A DNA stretch of 64,000 nt from Rhizobium sp. RU33A (GCF_900156055.1 NZ_FTMQ01000001.1:930001-994000), one strand, 5' to 3'; counted from the first letter of the stretch, positions 45,859-55,691 are shown. A program made the numbers and translations. The notes: generated by a model from the sequence alone, not told the origin.

Positions 45859-47760
45859 ATGCAACAAATCGATCACCAGCCCACGGCTGGTCCGAAAGAT
45901 GCACGCAGTCTTTTTCTTCTCGCGCTCGGTTCTGTTGGTGTCGTCTACGGCGACATCGGCACCAGCCCGCTTTATGCCTTCCGCGAGGCCCTGAAGCCGA
46001 TCGGTGTCGACGGTATCACCCGCGTCGAAATCATCGGGCTTATCTCGCTGATGATCTGGTCGCTGACGATCATCGTGACGCTCAAATATGTCCTCTTCCT
46101 GCTGCGTGCCGACAATGACGGCGAAGGCGGCACCCTGTCGCTTCTGGCGCTGCTCTCGAAGTCGGCAAACGGTCACGGCCCGGTCCTGATGGTGCTGGGC
46201 CTGATTGGCGCCGCACTCTTCCTCGGCGATTCCATGATCACGCCGGCGCTCTCGGTCTTGTCGGCCGTCGAGGGCTTGAAGCTGGTCGCGCCCGATATGT
46301 CCGATTACATCGTGCCGATCTCGCTTGCGATCCTGATCGGCCTCTTTGCGGTCCAGTCACGCGGAACGGGGGCCGTCGCCCGCTTCTTCGGGCCGATCAC
46401 GGCGCTCTGGTTCATCGTCATGGCAGCTGGCGGCATCATCCATATCTTCGATGACGTCGGCATCTTTGCCGCCTTCAATCCATGGTATGCGGCAAGCTTC
46501 CTGCTGCACGAAGGCTTCCTCGGCATTGTTGTCCTTGGCGCCGTCTTCCTGACGGTCACGGGTGCGGAAGCGCTCTATGCCGACCTTGGCCATTTCGGCC
46601 GCAAGCCGATCCAGATCGCCTGGTTCGCGCTGGTCTTTCCGGCACTGGTGCTGAATTATCTGGGGCAGGGGGCGCTGGTCCTCAGCGATCCCTCCACGGC
46701 CTCGGATCCCTTCTTCCTGATGTTTCCATCCTGGGCGCTGTTGCCGATCGTGATCCTCGCCACCTTCGCCACCATCATTGCCAGCCAGGCGGTGATCACG
46801 GGTGCGTTTTCGCTGGTTCGCCAGGCGATCCACCTCGGCTTCCTGCCGCGCATGCAGATCCTGTTCACGTCAGAAACCCAGAGCGGCCAGATCTATCTTC
46901 CCTCGGTGAACACGCTTCTGCTCATCGGCGTTCTCTCGCTGGTTCTGCTCTTTGGAAGCTCGGAGGCGCTGGCCACCGCCTACGGAATCTCTGTGACCGG
47001 CGCCATGGTGGTGACGACCATCATGGCGTTCGAATTCGTCCGCAAGAAATGGAACTGGAGCCTGGCGCTGGCCGCGGCCGTCCTGACCCCGCTGCTCCTG
47101 CTTGAGCTCGTCTTCCTCGGCGCGAACCTTTTGAAGATCCATGATGGCGGCTACATACCCGTGCTCTTCGCCGCAGCCTTCACGGTGGTCATGTGGACCT
47201 GGCGTCGCGGCACGGCGATCCTCTTCCAGAAGACCCGCCGCGACGATGTCCCGCTCGAAGCCTTCATCGCCATGATCGAGAAGAAGGGCGAACACGGTCC
47301 GACTTGCGTGACCGGCACGGCAATCTTCCTGACCAGCGACCCGACTCGCGCGCCGGCCGCCTTGATGCACAATCTGAAGCACAACCACGTCATTCATGAG
47401 CGCAACATCATCCTGACCATCCGCACGCTGGGACGCCCTCGCATTGCTGAGGAGCATCGGTTTGCGGTCGAGGAATTGTCGGAACGCTTCTCGCGCGTCG
47501 AGATCCGCTTCGGTTTCATGGAAACGCAAAACGTCTCCAAGACGCTGGCGAGCCTGCGCCGGGGCGGATTGAAGTTCGACATCATGTCGACCTCCTTCTA
47601 TCTCGGCCGTCGCAAGCTGGTCGCCGGTCAGGGCATGGGCATGCCCCACTGGCAGGACCGGCTCTACATCGCGCTTGCGGAAGCCGCAGCAGACCCGTCC
47701 GACTATTTCCGCCTGCCGGCCAATCGGGTGATCGAACTCGGATCTCACGTCATCATCTGA
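45859..47760 (+). CDS. kup: KUP-type potassium uptake protein
   Basis: Low-affinity K+/H+ symporter of 633 residues. The N-terminal [21 protein letters not shown] is the KUP signature, and about 12 membrane helices run to residue 430 ([35 protein letters not shown]). The cytoplasmic C-terminal part follows ([14 protein letters not shown] and [12 protein letters not shown]). Rhizobia often carry two or more kup genes, so the copy number is open. It lies 15 bases downstream of the CorA-like gene and is followed by a hairpin terminator. Confidence 0.95.
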   Translation: MQQIDHQPTAGPKDARSLFLLALGSVGVVYGDIGTSPLYAFREALKPIGVDGITRVEIIGLISLMIWSLTIIVTLKYVLFLLRADNDGEGGTLSLLALLSKSANGHGPVLMVLGLIGAALFLGDSMITPALSVLSAVEGLKLVAPDMSDYIVPISLAILIGLFAVQSRGTGAVARFFGPITALWFIVMAAGGIIHIFDDVGIFAAFNPWYAASFLLHEGFLGIVVLGAVFLTVTGAEALYADLGHFGRKPIQIAWFALVFPALVLNYLGQGALVLSDPSTASDPFFLMFPSWALLPIVILATFATIIASQAVITGAFSLVRQAIHLGFLPRMQILFTSETQSGQIYLPSVNTLLLIGVLSLVLLFGSSEALATAYGISVTGAMVVTTIMAFEFVRKKWNWSLALAAAVLTPLLLLELVFLGANLLKIHDGGYIPVLFAAAFTVVMWTWRRGTAILFQKTRRDDVPLEAFIAMIEKKGEHGPTCVTGTAIFLTSDPTRAPAALMHNLKHNHVIHERNIILTIRTLGRPRIAEEHRFAVEELSERFSRVEIRFGFMETQNVSKTLASLRRGGLKFDIMSTSFYLGRRKLVAGQGMGMPHWQDRLYIALAEAAADPSDYFRLPANRVIELGSHVII

Positions 47761-47788
47761 CCGGCCCAACGTCCCTCCGTGAGCTTCA

Positions 47789-47824
47789 GGACCGTCGGCG
47801 TGCTCGGCGGTCCGCTCGTTTTTG
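47789..47824 (+). terminator. Probable kup terminator
   Basis: GGACCGTCGG pairs with CTCGGCGGTCC-type bases (ten pairs including two G-T wobbles), and a TTTTT run follows 5 bases after the stem. It starts 28 bases beyond the kup stop. Confidence 0.6.
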
Positions 47825-47952
47825 CCGCAATGCTCCCGAAGCTGTGATCGCGCATTAACCAAGCATCAAGGTTAACGAGAGATATTCCTCTAATGTAATC
47901 CTGTTTGGGTTCGAAGCATCGGACCCGTGTCAGCGTGTGTTGGAGTGTGGCC

Positions 47953-49128
47953 TTGCGTCCCAAGTTTCGTCCTTCGAAGAAGGTCCTCTCCCGACTGGAG
48001 AACTGGACCTCTCCCCTGGTCTTCGGCCTCGCGTCCTGGCTGATTTTTCCCTCCGTTGCCGCACAGGCCGATATGGCGGGCCTTCTGACGGGTCTCGACC
48101 GTGGCGCCAGCAACTGGCGCATGGTGATGACATCAACGCCGGCCGGCTCGATCCACGAAGCCAATCTTGCCTTCTCTGAAGGGGAGGCGTCCGAAGCGCT
48201 ATCCGGTGGTGCTGGCCTGATCCTGCCCGACGGCCGCCGCATTGCCTTCGACGGCGGCAAGGCGGACCCTGATTCGTTGCCGGACGAAATGCGCGTCACC
48301 CGCGACCAGAAGAAGGGCCGGGTGATGGCCGTCGAGCCCATGCTGCCGCCGCGCGCCTTCTCGGCCGGATCGATCCTGCAGCGGACGAGCTCGCTCATGG
48401 ATCCGGAGCTTGGAGCGCCATCCGTCTTTGCCCGCGAAGAAGACAAGACCAAGCCCGTCGAGCTCGCAAGCTTCTATTTCAAGCGCGAAAAGCCGACCGC
48501 CGATCCCTCCCTGTCGCCGATGATTGCTGATCTTGTGACCAATTCCGTGCCTGATGTGCTGGCGACCGCCTATGCGCCGCCGGCCCCGGACTATGCGAGT
48601 GTCTCGCCCTTCGACAGCATCCTGACCGACCAGCAGGAAGACCAGGGTCGTTTCATCCCCGATATCGACCCGAAGGATCACGCCTGGGCCGCGACGCCGC
48701 TGCCGGCAGCCGTCTTCTCCGACAAGGAGCAGAAGTGCCTGGCGGAAGGCATCTACTTTGAAGCCCGGGGCGAATCGGTGAAGGGTCAGGCCGCCGTCGC
48801 CCAGGTCATCCTCAACCGCGTGCGCAATCCGCATTATCCCGATACGATTTGCGGCGTGGTCTATCAGAACGAAAACTGGCGCAACCGTTGCCAGTTCTCC
48901 TTCGCCTGCGATCGTATCCCCGACATCGTCGCGTCGCCGCGCCACTGGAAGATTGCTAAGGAAATCGCCATGGCCGTCACCGCCGGCAAGATCTGGTTCA
49001 AGGATGTCGGCTCTGCCACCCATTACCACGCGACCTATGTCAGCCCGGCCTGGGGGCCGACGATGAAGCGCGTCGACAAGATCGGCAAGCACATCTTCTA
49101 CCGCACCTATGGCGGCGGCTGGAGCTGA
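47953..49128 (+). CDS. SleB-type cell wall hydrolase (Hydrolase_2)
   Basis: Exported protein of about 391 residues. A basic start is followed by a hydrophobic segment (SPLVFGLASWLIFPSVAAQA, about 21-40) acting as signal peptide or anchor. The middle is Pro/Asp-rich and poorly conserved. The C-terminal domain (about 255-391) matches SleB/CwlJ hydrolases, which cut peptidoglycan in spore formers: CLAEGIYFEARGESVKGQAAVAQVILNR is split by the catalytic Glu, and CQFSFACD and THYHATYV follow. TTG 47953 was chosen for GGAG 7 bases upstream; GTG 47947 is possible. In rhizobia the role is probably wall remodelling. Confidence 0.85.
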   Translation: MRPKFRPSKKVLSRLENWTSPLVFGLASWLIFPSVAAQADMAGLLTGLDRGASNWRMVMTSTPAGSIHEANLAFSEGEASEALSGGAGLILPDGRRIAFDGGKADPDSLPDEMRVTRDQKKGRVMAVEPMLPPRAFSAGSILQRTSSLMDPELGAPSVFAREEDKTKPVELASFYFKREKPTADPSLSPMIADLVTNSVPDVLATAYAPPAPDYASVSPFDSILTDQQEDQGRFIPDIDPKDHAWAATPLPAAVFSDKEQKCLAEGIYFEARGESVKGQAAVAQVILNRVRNPHYPDTICGVVYQNENWRNRCQFSFACDRIPDIVASPRHWKIAKEIAMAVTAGKIWFKDVGSATHYHATYVSPAWGPTMKRVDKIGKHIFYRTYGGGWS

Positions 49129-49135
49129 AAATCCT

Positions 49136-49330
49136 TCAGCGCAGCTGGTCGAGCCAATTCGACAGCAGCGGTACGATGAGGAACGATGCAGCATAAGTGA
49201 GTGGCACCGCGACGAAGATGGTAAGCATCGGCGTCAGGTTGCCCTCCGGGCCGAAGGCGAATGCCGCCTGCACGCCGATCATCCAGCCGAGGATGACGCT
49301 GATCAGGATGCGGACAAAGAAGCGCGTCAT
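49136..49330 (-). CDS. Small two-helix membrane protein
   Basis: Hypothetical protein of 64 residues, with hydrophobic segments at about 5-27 and 35-55 and a short polar end (NWLDQLR). The ATG at 49330 gives a sensible N-terminus MTRFFVRILISVILGWM; the frame continues upstream without protein character. Convergent with the hydrolase gene, 7 bases between stops. The family was not recognised; conservation would need to be checked. Confidence 0.55.
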   Translation of the reverse strand: MTRFFVRILISVILGWMIGVQAAFAFGPEGNLTPMLTIFVAVPLTYAASFLIVPLLSNWLDQLR

Positions 49331-49581
49331 TTCATCCCCCGGGCAGGACTTCTCCCTCGAGCCTCCCATGTCTGTCCGCGTTCGGCAATCTGCTTGCCGC
49401 GGCCTGCACGAGGCCAGCGATGACGCGAGCCACACGTCTCCGTGAATGTGGCAGATTCTGGTCCATGCTTGCGACGGATTGACCGGATTTGTCGTCCGTC
49501 ATCTGCGACGATTCTGCATCTTGGACTTAAGTCTATGATTTTTCGAGGTTAATTTGTGGTGAAACTTGGTGCTGTGACGCC
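49331..49581. other. Intergenic stretch, no gene recognised
   Basis: Together with the promoter segment that follows, the gap to atpI is about 384 bases. The part before the promoter shows no convincing gene on either strand; 49500-49560 is relatively AT-rich and may hold further regulatory sites. Confidence 0.4.
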
Positions 49582-49610
49582 TTGACTATGCAGGGGCTCA
49601 AAATTATGGT
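49582..49610 (+). promoter_or_regulatory. Probable promoter of the F0 ATP synthase operon
   Basis: TTGACT (49582-49587) and TATGGT (49605-49610) are separated by 17 bases, about 100 bases before atpI. Good vegetative-type match in the only plausible position. Confidence 0.6.
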
Positions 49611-49714
49611 GCGGCCGACTTCAAAGCGGGCCAGAAGGGTTTCTATCTCGCCGTTTCTGCATTCAATTCGGGCGCATAAACGGCGCTTGAGACAGGCGAC
49701 GGTCGGAGAAAGCC

Positions 49715-50077
49715 ATGACGGACCACCGGGAAGAAGATCTGGAAGAGCGCCGCAGACGGCTGACCACGGAACTCGCTGAGCGGGACGCCAAGGTCAAGGA
49801 CGACGAGCGAGCCGAGATCAATGCCGACCAGACCCGCAAGGGGTATGGTATGGCAATGAAGATCTCGAGCGAATTCATCTCCGCCATCATTGTTGGTGCC
49901 ATCCTGGGTTATCTTTTCGACTACTTTGTGGGCACGGGGCCATGGGGCATGATCGTCATGCTTCTCATCGGTTTCTGCGCCGGCGTGTTGAACGTCATGC
50001 GCGTCGTCGGGATCGTGGCATCGCCACATCCAGCGGATCGCAGACTGGACTTGGACGACAAGGGTAACGGTCGCTAA
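49715..50077 (+). CDS. atpI: ATP synthase accessory protein AtpI
   Basis: Small membrane protein of 120 residues. The N-terminal half is charged and helical (EEDLEERRRRLTTELAERDA), followed by two membrane helices at about 50-70 and 78-98 (FISAIIVGAILGYLFDYFVG, GMIVMLLIGFCAGVLNVMRVV). AtpI helps assembly of the c-ring or Mg2+ supply in F-type ATP synthases. It is the first gene of the F0 operon, with the subunit a gene about 20-60 bases later. Identification by pattern and position is firm. Confidence 0.92.
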   Translation: MTDHREEDLEERRRRLTTELAERDAKVKDDERAEINADQTRKGYGMAMKISSEFISAIIVGAILGYLFDYFVGTGPWGMIVMLLIGFCAGVLNVMRVVGIVASPHPADRRLDLDDKGNGR

Positions 50078-50134
50078 CGCGCCGGCCCCAAAACGAGAAT
50101 GACCGCTTCGGCGGCGAAAGCGAAAGAGCAGAAC

Positions 50135-50884
50135 GTGGCAAACGATCCCACTTCCCAGTTCCTTGTGAAGCCGATTGTACCGATCGAAATCGGCGGGATT
50201 GATTTTTCGTTCACCAACGCTTCCCTGTTCATGGTGGCAACGGTCGCCGCTGCCTCGGGCTTCCTCTACTTCTCGACCGCCAATCGCGGGCTGATCCCGA
50301 CGCGCATGCAGTCGGTCGCCGAAATGGCCTACGAGTTCATTGCCTCCATGCTGCGCGAAGGCGCCGGCTCCAAGGGCATGCATTTCTTCCCGATGGTTTT
50401 CTCGCTGTTCATGTTCGTCCTGACGGCAAACCTGCTCGGCATGTTCCCTTACTTCTTTACGATCACCAGCCAGATCATTGTCACTTTCGCTCTGTCGATG
50501 TTCGTGATCCTGACGGTTCTGATCTACGGCTTCTACAAGCACGGGCTGCACTTCCTCTCGATCTTTGCGCCGTCTGGCGTGCCGGTGGCACTCCTGCCGC
50601 TGGTATCCACGATTGAGGTCGTGTCCTTCCTGTCGCGCCCGATCAGCCTTTCGGTTCGTCTCTTCGCCAACATGCTGGCCGGTCACATCACGCTCAAGGT
50701 CTTTGCAGGCTTCGTCGTGTCGATGAGTGCTGCCGGTGCCGTCGGCGTCGCAGGCTCCATTCTGCCCCTCATCATGACGGTCGCCATGACCGGTCTCGAA
50801 TTTCTCGTTGCCTTCCTGCAGGCTTACGTCTTTGCGGTACTGACTTGCATGTACCTGAACGACGCCGTGCATGGTGGTCACTGA
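50135..50884 (+). CDS. atpB: ATP synthase F0 subunit a
   Basis: Membrane stator subunit that forms the two proton half-channels against the c-ring. About 249 residues with five to six helices. The conserved [20 protein letters not shown] holds the essential Arg, and the C-terminal helix [20 protein letters not shown] is diagnostic. The GTG at 50135 ([18 protein letters not shown]) matches the usual family start; an ATG at 50099 in the same frame would add 12 residues. Second gene of the F0 operon. Confidence 0.95.
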   Translation: MANDPTSQFLVKPIVPIEIGGIDFSFTNASLFMVATVAAASGFLYFSTANRGLIPTRMQSVAEMAYEFIASMLREGAGSKGMHFFPMVFSLFMFVLTANLLGMFPYFFTITSQIIVTFALSMFVILTVLIYGFYKHGLHFLSIFAPSGVPVALLPLVSTIEVVSFLSRPISLSVRLFANMLAGHITLKVFAGFVVSMSAAGAVGVAGSILPLIMTVAMTGLEFLVAFLQAYVFAVLTCMYLNDAVHGGH

Positions 50885-50956
50885 GAATAATGTCGCTGGC
50901 CCCGGTTTCCCGGGTGTCAAAAACAGCCGCAACAACCCATTCGAAGGAGTATCCAT

Positions 50957-51184
50957 ATGGAAGCGGAAGCAGCAAAGTACATCGGCGCGGGTCTCGCATG
51001 CCTCGGCATGGCTGGTACGTCCCTCGCTCTCGGCCGTATCTTCGGTGACTACCTGACCGGCGCACTGCGCAACCCGTCTGCCGCTGACAGCCAGTTCGGC
51101 CGTCTGGTATTCGGCTTCGCCGTTACGGAAGCTCTGGGCATCTTCTCGCTGCTCATCGCTCTCCTTCTCCTGTTCGCCGTCTAA
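50957..51184 (+). CDS. atpE: ATP synthase F0 subunit c
   Basis: Proton-binding rotor subunit of 75 residues, forming a hairpin of two helices. The polar loop is ALRNPSAADSQ, and the proton-carrying carboxylate is Glu58 in FAVTEALGIFSLLIA. GAGLACLGMAGTSLALG is the Gly/Ala-rich first helix that packs the ring. GAAGGAG stands 8 bases before the ATG, fitting the high expression this subunit needs. Confidence 0.97.
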   Translation: MEAEAAKYIGAGLACLGMAGTSLALGRIFGDYLTGALRNPSAADSQFGRLVFGFAVTEALGIFSLLIALLLLFAV

Positions 51185-51265
51185 TAACGGCTGGAGTTTG
51201 AGATCACGGCGCGCCGACAAGGCAGCCGTGATCTCGCGCATTTGAGCATACACCTGGAGGTGAGC

Positions 51266-51856
51266 ATGTTTGTGACCCCCGCCTTTGCCCAGGAAACCCC
51301 GGCAGAAGGCCAGCTTCACACAGAGACCGGCGTGGCCCACGACGAGGCTCATGGCGGCGGCGTGTTCCCGCCGTTCGATTTTTCGACCTATCCGTCGCAG
51401 CTTCTGTGGCTGGTGATCACGTTCAGCGTGTTCTACATGCTCATGCAGAAGGTCATCGTTCCGCGCGTCGGCGGCATTCTCGAGAACCGCCACGACCGCA
51501 TCGCTCAGGATCTCGACGAGGCTGCTCGTCTGAAGTCCGAAGCCGATGCCGCCATCGAAACCTACGAGCGCGAGCTGACCGCGGCCAAGGCGAAAGCCGG
51601 CCAGATCGCTTCTACCGCTCGTGATGCATCCAAGGCCAAGGCCGATGCAGAGCGTGCCGCGATCGAGACGGAACTGTCCGCCAAGATCGCCGCTGCCGAA
51701 AGCCGCATCGCCGACATCAAGGCTCGCGCTTTTGCTGAAGTCGACACCATCGCCATCGACACCGTCGGTACGATCGTCGAAGAACTGATCGGCGCCAAGT
51801 CGACCGCAGCCGACATCAAGGCCGCCGTCTCCGGCGTCGCCAAGCAGGGAGCGTAA
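51266..51856 (+). CDS. atpF2: ATP synthase F0 subunit b'
   Basis: Peripheral stalk subunit of 196 residues. An N-terminal polar region is followed by one membrane helix (about 46-64: [20 protein letters not shown]) and a long charged Ala/Lys/Glu coiled coil that joins F1. It is the b' paralogue that pairs with subunit b in alphaproteobacteria and cyanobacteria. ATG 51266 has CTGGAGGTGAGC directly upstream; an in-frame start at 51242 is less likely. The b gene follows after 5 bases. Confidence 0.93.
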   Translation: MFVTPAFAQETPAEGQLHTETGVAHDEAHGGGVFPPFDFSTYPSQLLWLVITFSVFYMLMQKVIVPRVGGILENRHDRIAQDLDEAARLKSEADAAIETYERELTAAKAKAGQIASTARDASKAKADAERAAIETELSAKIAAAESRIADIKARAFAEVDTIAIDTVGTIVEELIGAKSTAADIKAAVSGVAKQGA

Positions 51857-51861
51857 GCATC

Positions 51862-52341
51862 ATGGACGCTTCATTTTTCGCACTCGTTGCCCTCGTTCTC
51901 TTCTTCGTCCTGCTCGCCTACCTGAAGGTACCGGGCATGATGGGCAAGGCACTGGACGAGCGCGCGGACAAGATCCGTGACGAACTGGCCGAAGCCAAGC
52001 GCCTGCGTGAAGAGGCCCAGCACCTGCTGGCCGAATACCAGCGCAAGCGTAAGGAAGCCGAAGCCGAGGCTGCAGCCATCGTGGCCGCCGCCGAGCGCGA
52101 GGCCGCGGCCCTGACCGCGGAAGCCAAGCAGAAGACCGAAGAGTTCGTTGCTCGCCGCAACGCGCTTTCTGAGCAGAAGATCAAGCAGGCCGAGACTGAA
52201 GCCGTGAACGCCGTTCGCGCCGCAGCTGTCGACCTGGCGATTGCCGCTGCCGAAAAGGTTCTGGCGAAGAAGTCCGACGAAGCCGTGCAGCAGACGCTGT
52301 TCAAGGCTTCCATCGGTGAAGTGAAGTCGCGCCTCAACTGA
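51862..52341 (+). CDS. atpF: ATP synthase F0 subunit b
   Basis: Peripheral stalk subunit of 159 residues. The single N-terminal membrane helix (FFALVALVLFFVLLAYL, about 5-21) is followed by KVPGMMGKALDERADKI and a long coiled coil rich in Ala, Glu and Lys. With b' it forms the stator holding F1. It is the last gene of the F0 operon and is followed by a strong terminator, so F1 genes must lie elsewhere. Confidence 0.95.
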   Translation: MDASFFALVALVLFFVLLAYLKVPGMMGKALDERADKIRDELAEAKRLREEAQHLLAEYQRKRKEAEAEAAAIVAAAEREAAALTAEAKQKTEEFVARRNALSEQKIKQAETEAVNAVRAAAVDLAIAAAEKVLAKKSDEAVQQTLFKASIGEVKSRLN

Positions 52342-52375
52342 GGCGGGCGAACCGCTGACATCGTCTTGATTCTGA

Positions 52376-52406
52376 CGCCCCGATCGGTTTGCGCTCGGGG
52401 CGTTTT
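52376..52406 (+). terminator. Rho-independent terminator of the F0 operon
   Basis: CGCCCCGA pairs with TCGGGGCG around an 11-base loop, followed at once by TTTT. It begins 35 bases after the atpF stop. Confidence 0.88.
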
Positions 52407-52513
52407 CATGTCCGCGTGTAGCCTGCCGAGATGGATAAAGCGCGAAGCACGGTCGTCGGTACTCTGTGGCGTGCACGCCAGCTTACGGTTCCAGGTGCGC
52501 GCAGATGTGAGGA

Positions 52514-53191
52514 CTAGAGGTCTGCGTCCGCTGGCGTGGCGGTGATCTTCAGCGGTCGGAAACTCATCCGGTGCAAGGGGCAGGGGCCGTGGGTCACGAT
52601 CGCGCTGCGGTGGCGGTCCGTGCCGTAGCCCGCATGGACCTCAAAGCCGTAGTCGGGATAGACGAGGCCAACTCTCACCATCATCCGGTCCCGCATGACC
52701 TTTGCGACGATCGAGGCGGCAGCGATCGAGACAGATCGGGCGTCGCCCTTGACCACCGCTTCACCCGAGCACAAAAGGTCGAGCGGCACGTCGCGTCCGT
52801 CGGCGAGCACATGCCGGGCCTCCTGATCGAGGCCGGCCACGGCCCGGCGCATGGCATCAAGGCTCGCCTTGCGGATGTCGATGAGATCGATGCGTTTGGG
52901 CGAGGAGGAAGCGATCGAAACGGTCGCTTCGGCCAGGATATGCTCATAGAGCACCTCGCGCTGGGCGGCGGAAAGCTTCTTGGAATCGTTAAGCCCGTCG
53001 GGGATCCGCTCTGGATCGAGGATCACGGCTGCGGCGACCACCGGGCCCGCCAGAGGCCCGCGGCCGGCCTCGTCGGTCCCGGCCACAGGCCAAAGGCCCT
53101 GACGCTTGGCGCGGCTCTCAAGTGAGAAATCCGGGACAAGCGGCATGTCGGGAAAGAGGTCAGGAGAATCGGGTGGCGTGCGTCGTTTCAT
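52514..53191 (-). CDS. rnhB: Ribonuclease HII
   Basis: Removes RNA from RNA/DNA hybrids and misincorporated ribonucleotides. The 225-residue product has the catalytic [19 protein letters not shown] (Asp and Glu, about 40-58), the [13 protein letters not shown] motif and [17 protein letters not shown] with the later [17 protein letters not shown] 53191 gives the familiar MKRR start with an extra N-terminal segment of about 30 residues before the domain, common in rhizobia. Convergent with atpF across a terminator. Confidence 0.95.
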   Translation of the reverse strand: MKRRTPPDSPDLFPDMPLVPDFSLESRAKRQGLWPVAGTDEAGRGPLAGPVVAAAVILDPERIPDGLNDSKKLSAAQREVLYEHILAEATVSIASSSPKRIDLIDIRKASLDAMRRAVAGLDQEARHVLADGRDVPLDLLCSGEAVVKGDARSVSIAAASIVAKVMRDRMMVRVGLVYPDYGFEVHAGYGTDRHRSAIVTHGPCPLHRMSFRPLKITATPADADL

Positions 53192-53332
53192 GCGGCAGAA
53201 ATCGCACGCGCACCCGACCTCCTGCAAGTCCCCGGTCCCGATCGCGATCATGGCGACAGGGGCGGCTTACCAGGGACTACATCCGGTGCGAGGCGGCGGA
53301 CAACAGCACCGGAATACGAAAACAAACTCTAC

Positions 53333-54490
53333 TCAGAGCAGCGACAGCTGCACTCCGTCGCTATCGGGCGAGATAAACAGGTCTTCCCTGAGATGCAGGC
53401 TGCGGCGCATCAGGCCGAGCCGCTTGGTCGCCATCTCGAAGCGACGGCTGATCTGCCAGGCATAGGGACCGGCACCCTTCATCCGCTTGCCGAATTCGGC
53501 ATCGTAATCCTTGCCGTCGCGCATCGAACGCACCAGCGACATCACGTGCCGATAGCGATCCGGGTAATGCTGCAGCAGCCAGTCGCGAAACAAGGGGCTC
53601 ACTTCCAGCGGCAGACGGAGCAGCACATAACTTGCCTCCGTCGCCCCTGCGGCCTTGCCGCTGTCTAGGATCCGTTCGATCTCGTGGTCGTTCAGGGCAG
53701 GAATCACCGGCGCCACCATCACGGCCACGGGAACGCCTGCCTCCGATAGGGTCCTGATCGCCTCCAGCCGCCTGGCCGGTGTCGACGCGCGAGGCTCCAT
53801 GGTTCGTGCGAGCTTGCGATCCAGCGTCGTCACCGAGATGCCGACTTTCACCAGTCCGCGCTCGGCCATCGACGTCAGGATGTCGATATCGCGCAGGATG
53901 AGCGCCGACTTCGTCACGATCACAACCGGATGGTTCGCCTTGTCCAGGACTTCCAGGATCTGTCGCATGATCCGCCATTCCCGTTCGATCGGCTGATAGG
54001 GATCGGTATTGGTGCCGATGGCGATCGGCTTCACCTTGTAGCCCGGCTTCGACAGTTCTCGTTCCAGCAGGCGCGGCGCATCCGGCTTGGCAAACAGCTT
54101 CGCCTCGAAGTCGAGGCCTGCCGACAGACCCATATAGCTGTGGGTCGGCCGGGCAAAGCAGTAGATGCAGCCATGCTCGCAGCCCCGATAGGGGTTGATC
54201 GAGCGGTCGAAGGGAATGTCGGGTGAATCGTTGCGGGTGATGACCGTGCGCGGCTTCTCGACCTGGACTTCGGTCCTGAAGGGCGGCATGTCCTCGAGCG
54301 TATGCCAGCCGTCATCGAAGGCGACGCGCTCCTGGCTCTCGAATCGGCCGGCCGGATTGATCCCAGCCGCGCGTCCGCGCCGCCGATCGATCTCGATCCG
54401 CATGCCGGACGCATTCATCAGTGCATCGGCAATATCTGCCGTATTGCCGGGCTGAAAGGCAGCCTGGCTCACAAGAGACAGCTCGGTCAT
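53333..54490 (-). CDS. PA0069-type radical SAM protein
   Basis: Radical SAM protein of 385 residues, SplB-related by style. The cluster motif CEHGCIYCFARPTHSY (CxxxCxxC) lies near residue 85-100, preceded by RSINPYRG. Later blocks IAIGTNTDPYQPIEREW, VVIVTKSALILRDIDIL and VGISVTTLDRKLARTMEPR are typical of this uncharacterised family. The substrate is unknown; DNA lesion repair has been suggested only by distant similarity to spore photoproduct lyase. ATG 54490 was taken; the open frame upstream lacks similarity. Confidence 0.88.
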   Translation of the reverse strand: MTELSLVSQAAFQPGNTADIADALMNASGMRIEIDRRRGRAAGINPAGRFESQERVAFDDGWHTLEDMPPFRTEVQVEKPRTVITRNDSPDIPFDRSINPYRGCEHGCIYCFARPTHSYMGLSAGLDFEAKLFAKPDAPRLLERELSKPGYKVKPIAIGTNTDPYQPIEREWRIMRQILEVLDKANHPVVIVTKSALILRDIDILTSMAERGLVKVGISVTTLDRKLARTMEPRASTPARRLEAIRTLSEAGVPVAVMVAPVIPALNDHEIERILDSGKAAGATEASYVLLRLPLEVSPLFRDWLLQHYPDRYRHVMSLVRSMRDGKDYDAEFGKRMKGAGPYAWQISRRFEMATKRLGLMRRSLHLREDLFISPDSDGVQLSLL

Positions 54491-54620
54491 GTTTGGCTCC
54501 TCGCGGGCTAACCAGCCTCGCTCAATGACTTTATTCCTAAGCGAAAAAAGAGAACAATGCAAGAACAAACTTCAGAAACTGTCTGTGGCAAAACTTTGTG
54601 CAATGCGATAGATATAGGCA

Positions 54621-55142
54621 ATGCTGACAGTGATCATGGAATGCCACAACCAGGAACCCGAGCTCGCACAGACCTTGTCCGTGCTGGTGGCCGGTGCTGT
54701 CGAAGGCCTGGTCAGCGATGTCATCGTGCTTGACCACGGCTCGACCGATGGCTCGGCCGTCGTTGCCGACGCCGCCGGCTGCCGCTTTTATCAGCAATGG
54801 GACATGAAGGACGTACTGGCTTCTGCGCGGGGTGAATGGCTGCTGCTGATCGAACCTGGCGCGCGGCTCGGCCAGGGCTGGGTGGACGAGGTCGCGGAAT
54901 ATGTCGCGCTGAACAAGGCGCCTGCCCGTTTCTCCGAATCGCGGCTTTATCGGTTGCCTTTCTATCGCCGGCTGACCCGCTCGACGCCACTGCTTGAGAA
55001 TGGCCTGCTCATCCCGAAGCGTCAGGCACAGGGTCTTGCAGGCGAGGGCAGGGAGCTGTTGCAGCTGGCGCGCGGCCATAAGCCACGTCGGCTCGCCTCC
55101 GAGATCATTCCGTCCTGGGTCGCCCGCGAGGCGCGCCGCTGA
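54621..55142 (+). CDS. GT2-like glycosyltransferase domain protein
   Basis: Small protein of 173 residues with a GT-A fold N-terminus: LTVIMECHNQEPELAQTLS, then VIVLDHGSTDGSAVVADAAGC, which resembles the nucleotide-sugar-binding DxSxDxS region of family 2 glycosyltransferases (here DHGSTDGS). GEWLLLIEPGARLGQGW stands where the DxD motif would be but lacks the second Asp (EPGA), so catalytic activity is uncertain. It has no membrane segment. It is convergent with moaB, whose stop adjoins it directly. Confidence 0.7.
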   Translation: MLTVIMECHNQEPELAQTLSVLVAGAVEGLVSDVIVLDHGSTDGSAVVADAAGCRFYQQWDMKDVLASARGEWLLLIEPGARLGQGWVDEVAEYVALNKAPARFSESRLYRLPFYRRLTRSTPLLENGLLIPKRQAQGLAGEGRELLQLARGHKPRRLASEIIPSWVAREARR

Positions 55143-55691
55143 TCAGCCCTGGCTGCGCTTCAGGTGCTCGTCGAGCCTGGGCATGATTTCCACGAAATTG
55201 CAGGGCATGTGGCGGTAGTCGAGCTGCAGCCTGATGATCCCGTCCCAGGCATCCTTGCAGGCGCCAGGAGAGCCGGGCAGGACGAAGATGAAGGTGGCAT
55301 TGGCGACGCCCCCCGTCGCGCGGGACTGGATCGTCGATGTGCCGATCTTGTCGTAGGAGATGCGGTGAAAGACCTCCGAGAAGCCGTCCATGCGCTTTTC
55401 GAACAGCGGCTCCAGTGCCTCAGGCGTCACGTCGCGCCCGGTAAAGCCCGTGCCCCCGGTGGTGATGACGACATCGATCTCGGGCGTCTTCGTCCAGCTC
55501 TCGACCTGATCCCGGATCGCCGTCTTGTCGTCCTTGACGATCGCCCGGGCAACAAGCCGGTGACCGGCCTCTTCGATGCGCGCGACGAGCGTATCGCCCG
55601 ATTTATCGTCGGAAAGGCTGCGGGTGTCGGAAACGGTGAGCACCGCAATGCCAACGGGAATGAAGGGGCGACTCTCGTCGATACGGCTCAT
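55143..55691 (-). CDS. moaB: Molybdenum cofactor biosynthesis protein MoaB
   Basis: MogA/MoaB-fold protein of 182 residues that adenylates molybdopterin, or a related function, in molybdenum cofactor synthesis. The conserved parts are VLTVSDTRSLSDDKSGD, VVITTGGTGFTGRDVTPEAL and VFVLPGSPGACKDAWD-like sequence near 145-160. Its start overlaps the ispE stop by four bases, so the two are translationally coupled although the pathways differ. Other moa genes are not in the window. Confidence 0.92.
   Translation of the reverse strand: MSRIDESRPFIPVGIAVLTVSDTRSLSDDKSGDTLVARIEEAGHRLVARAIVKDDKTAIRDQVESWTKTPEIDVVITTGGTGFTGRDVTPEALEPLFEKRMDGFSEVFHRISYDKIGTSTIQSRATGGVANATFIFVLPGSPGACKDAWDGIIRLQLDYRHMPCNFVEIMPRLDEHLKRSQG

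Noticed and set aside
49643..51493. A 616-codon minus-strand frame across the atp genes
   Set aside because: It lies opposite five well-supported F0 genes and has a His/Arg/Glu-rich, domain-free product.
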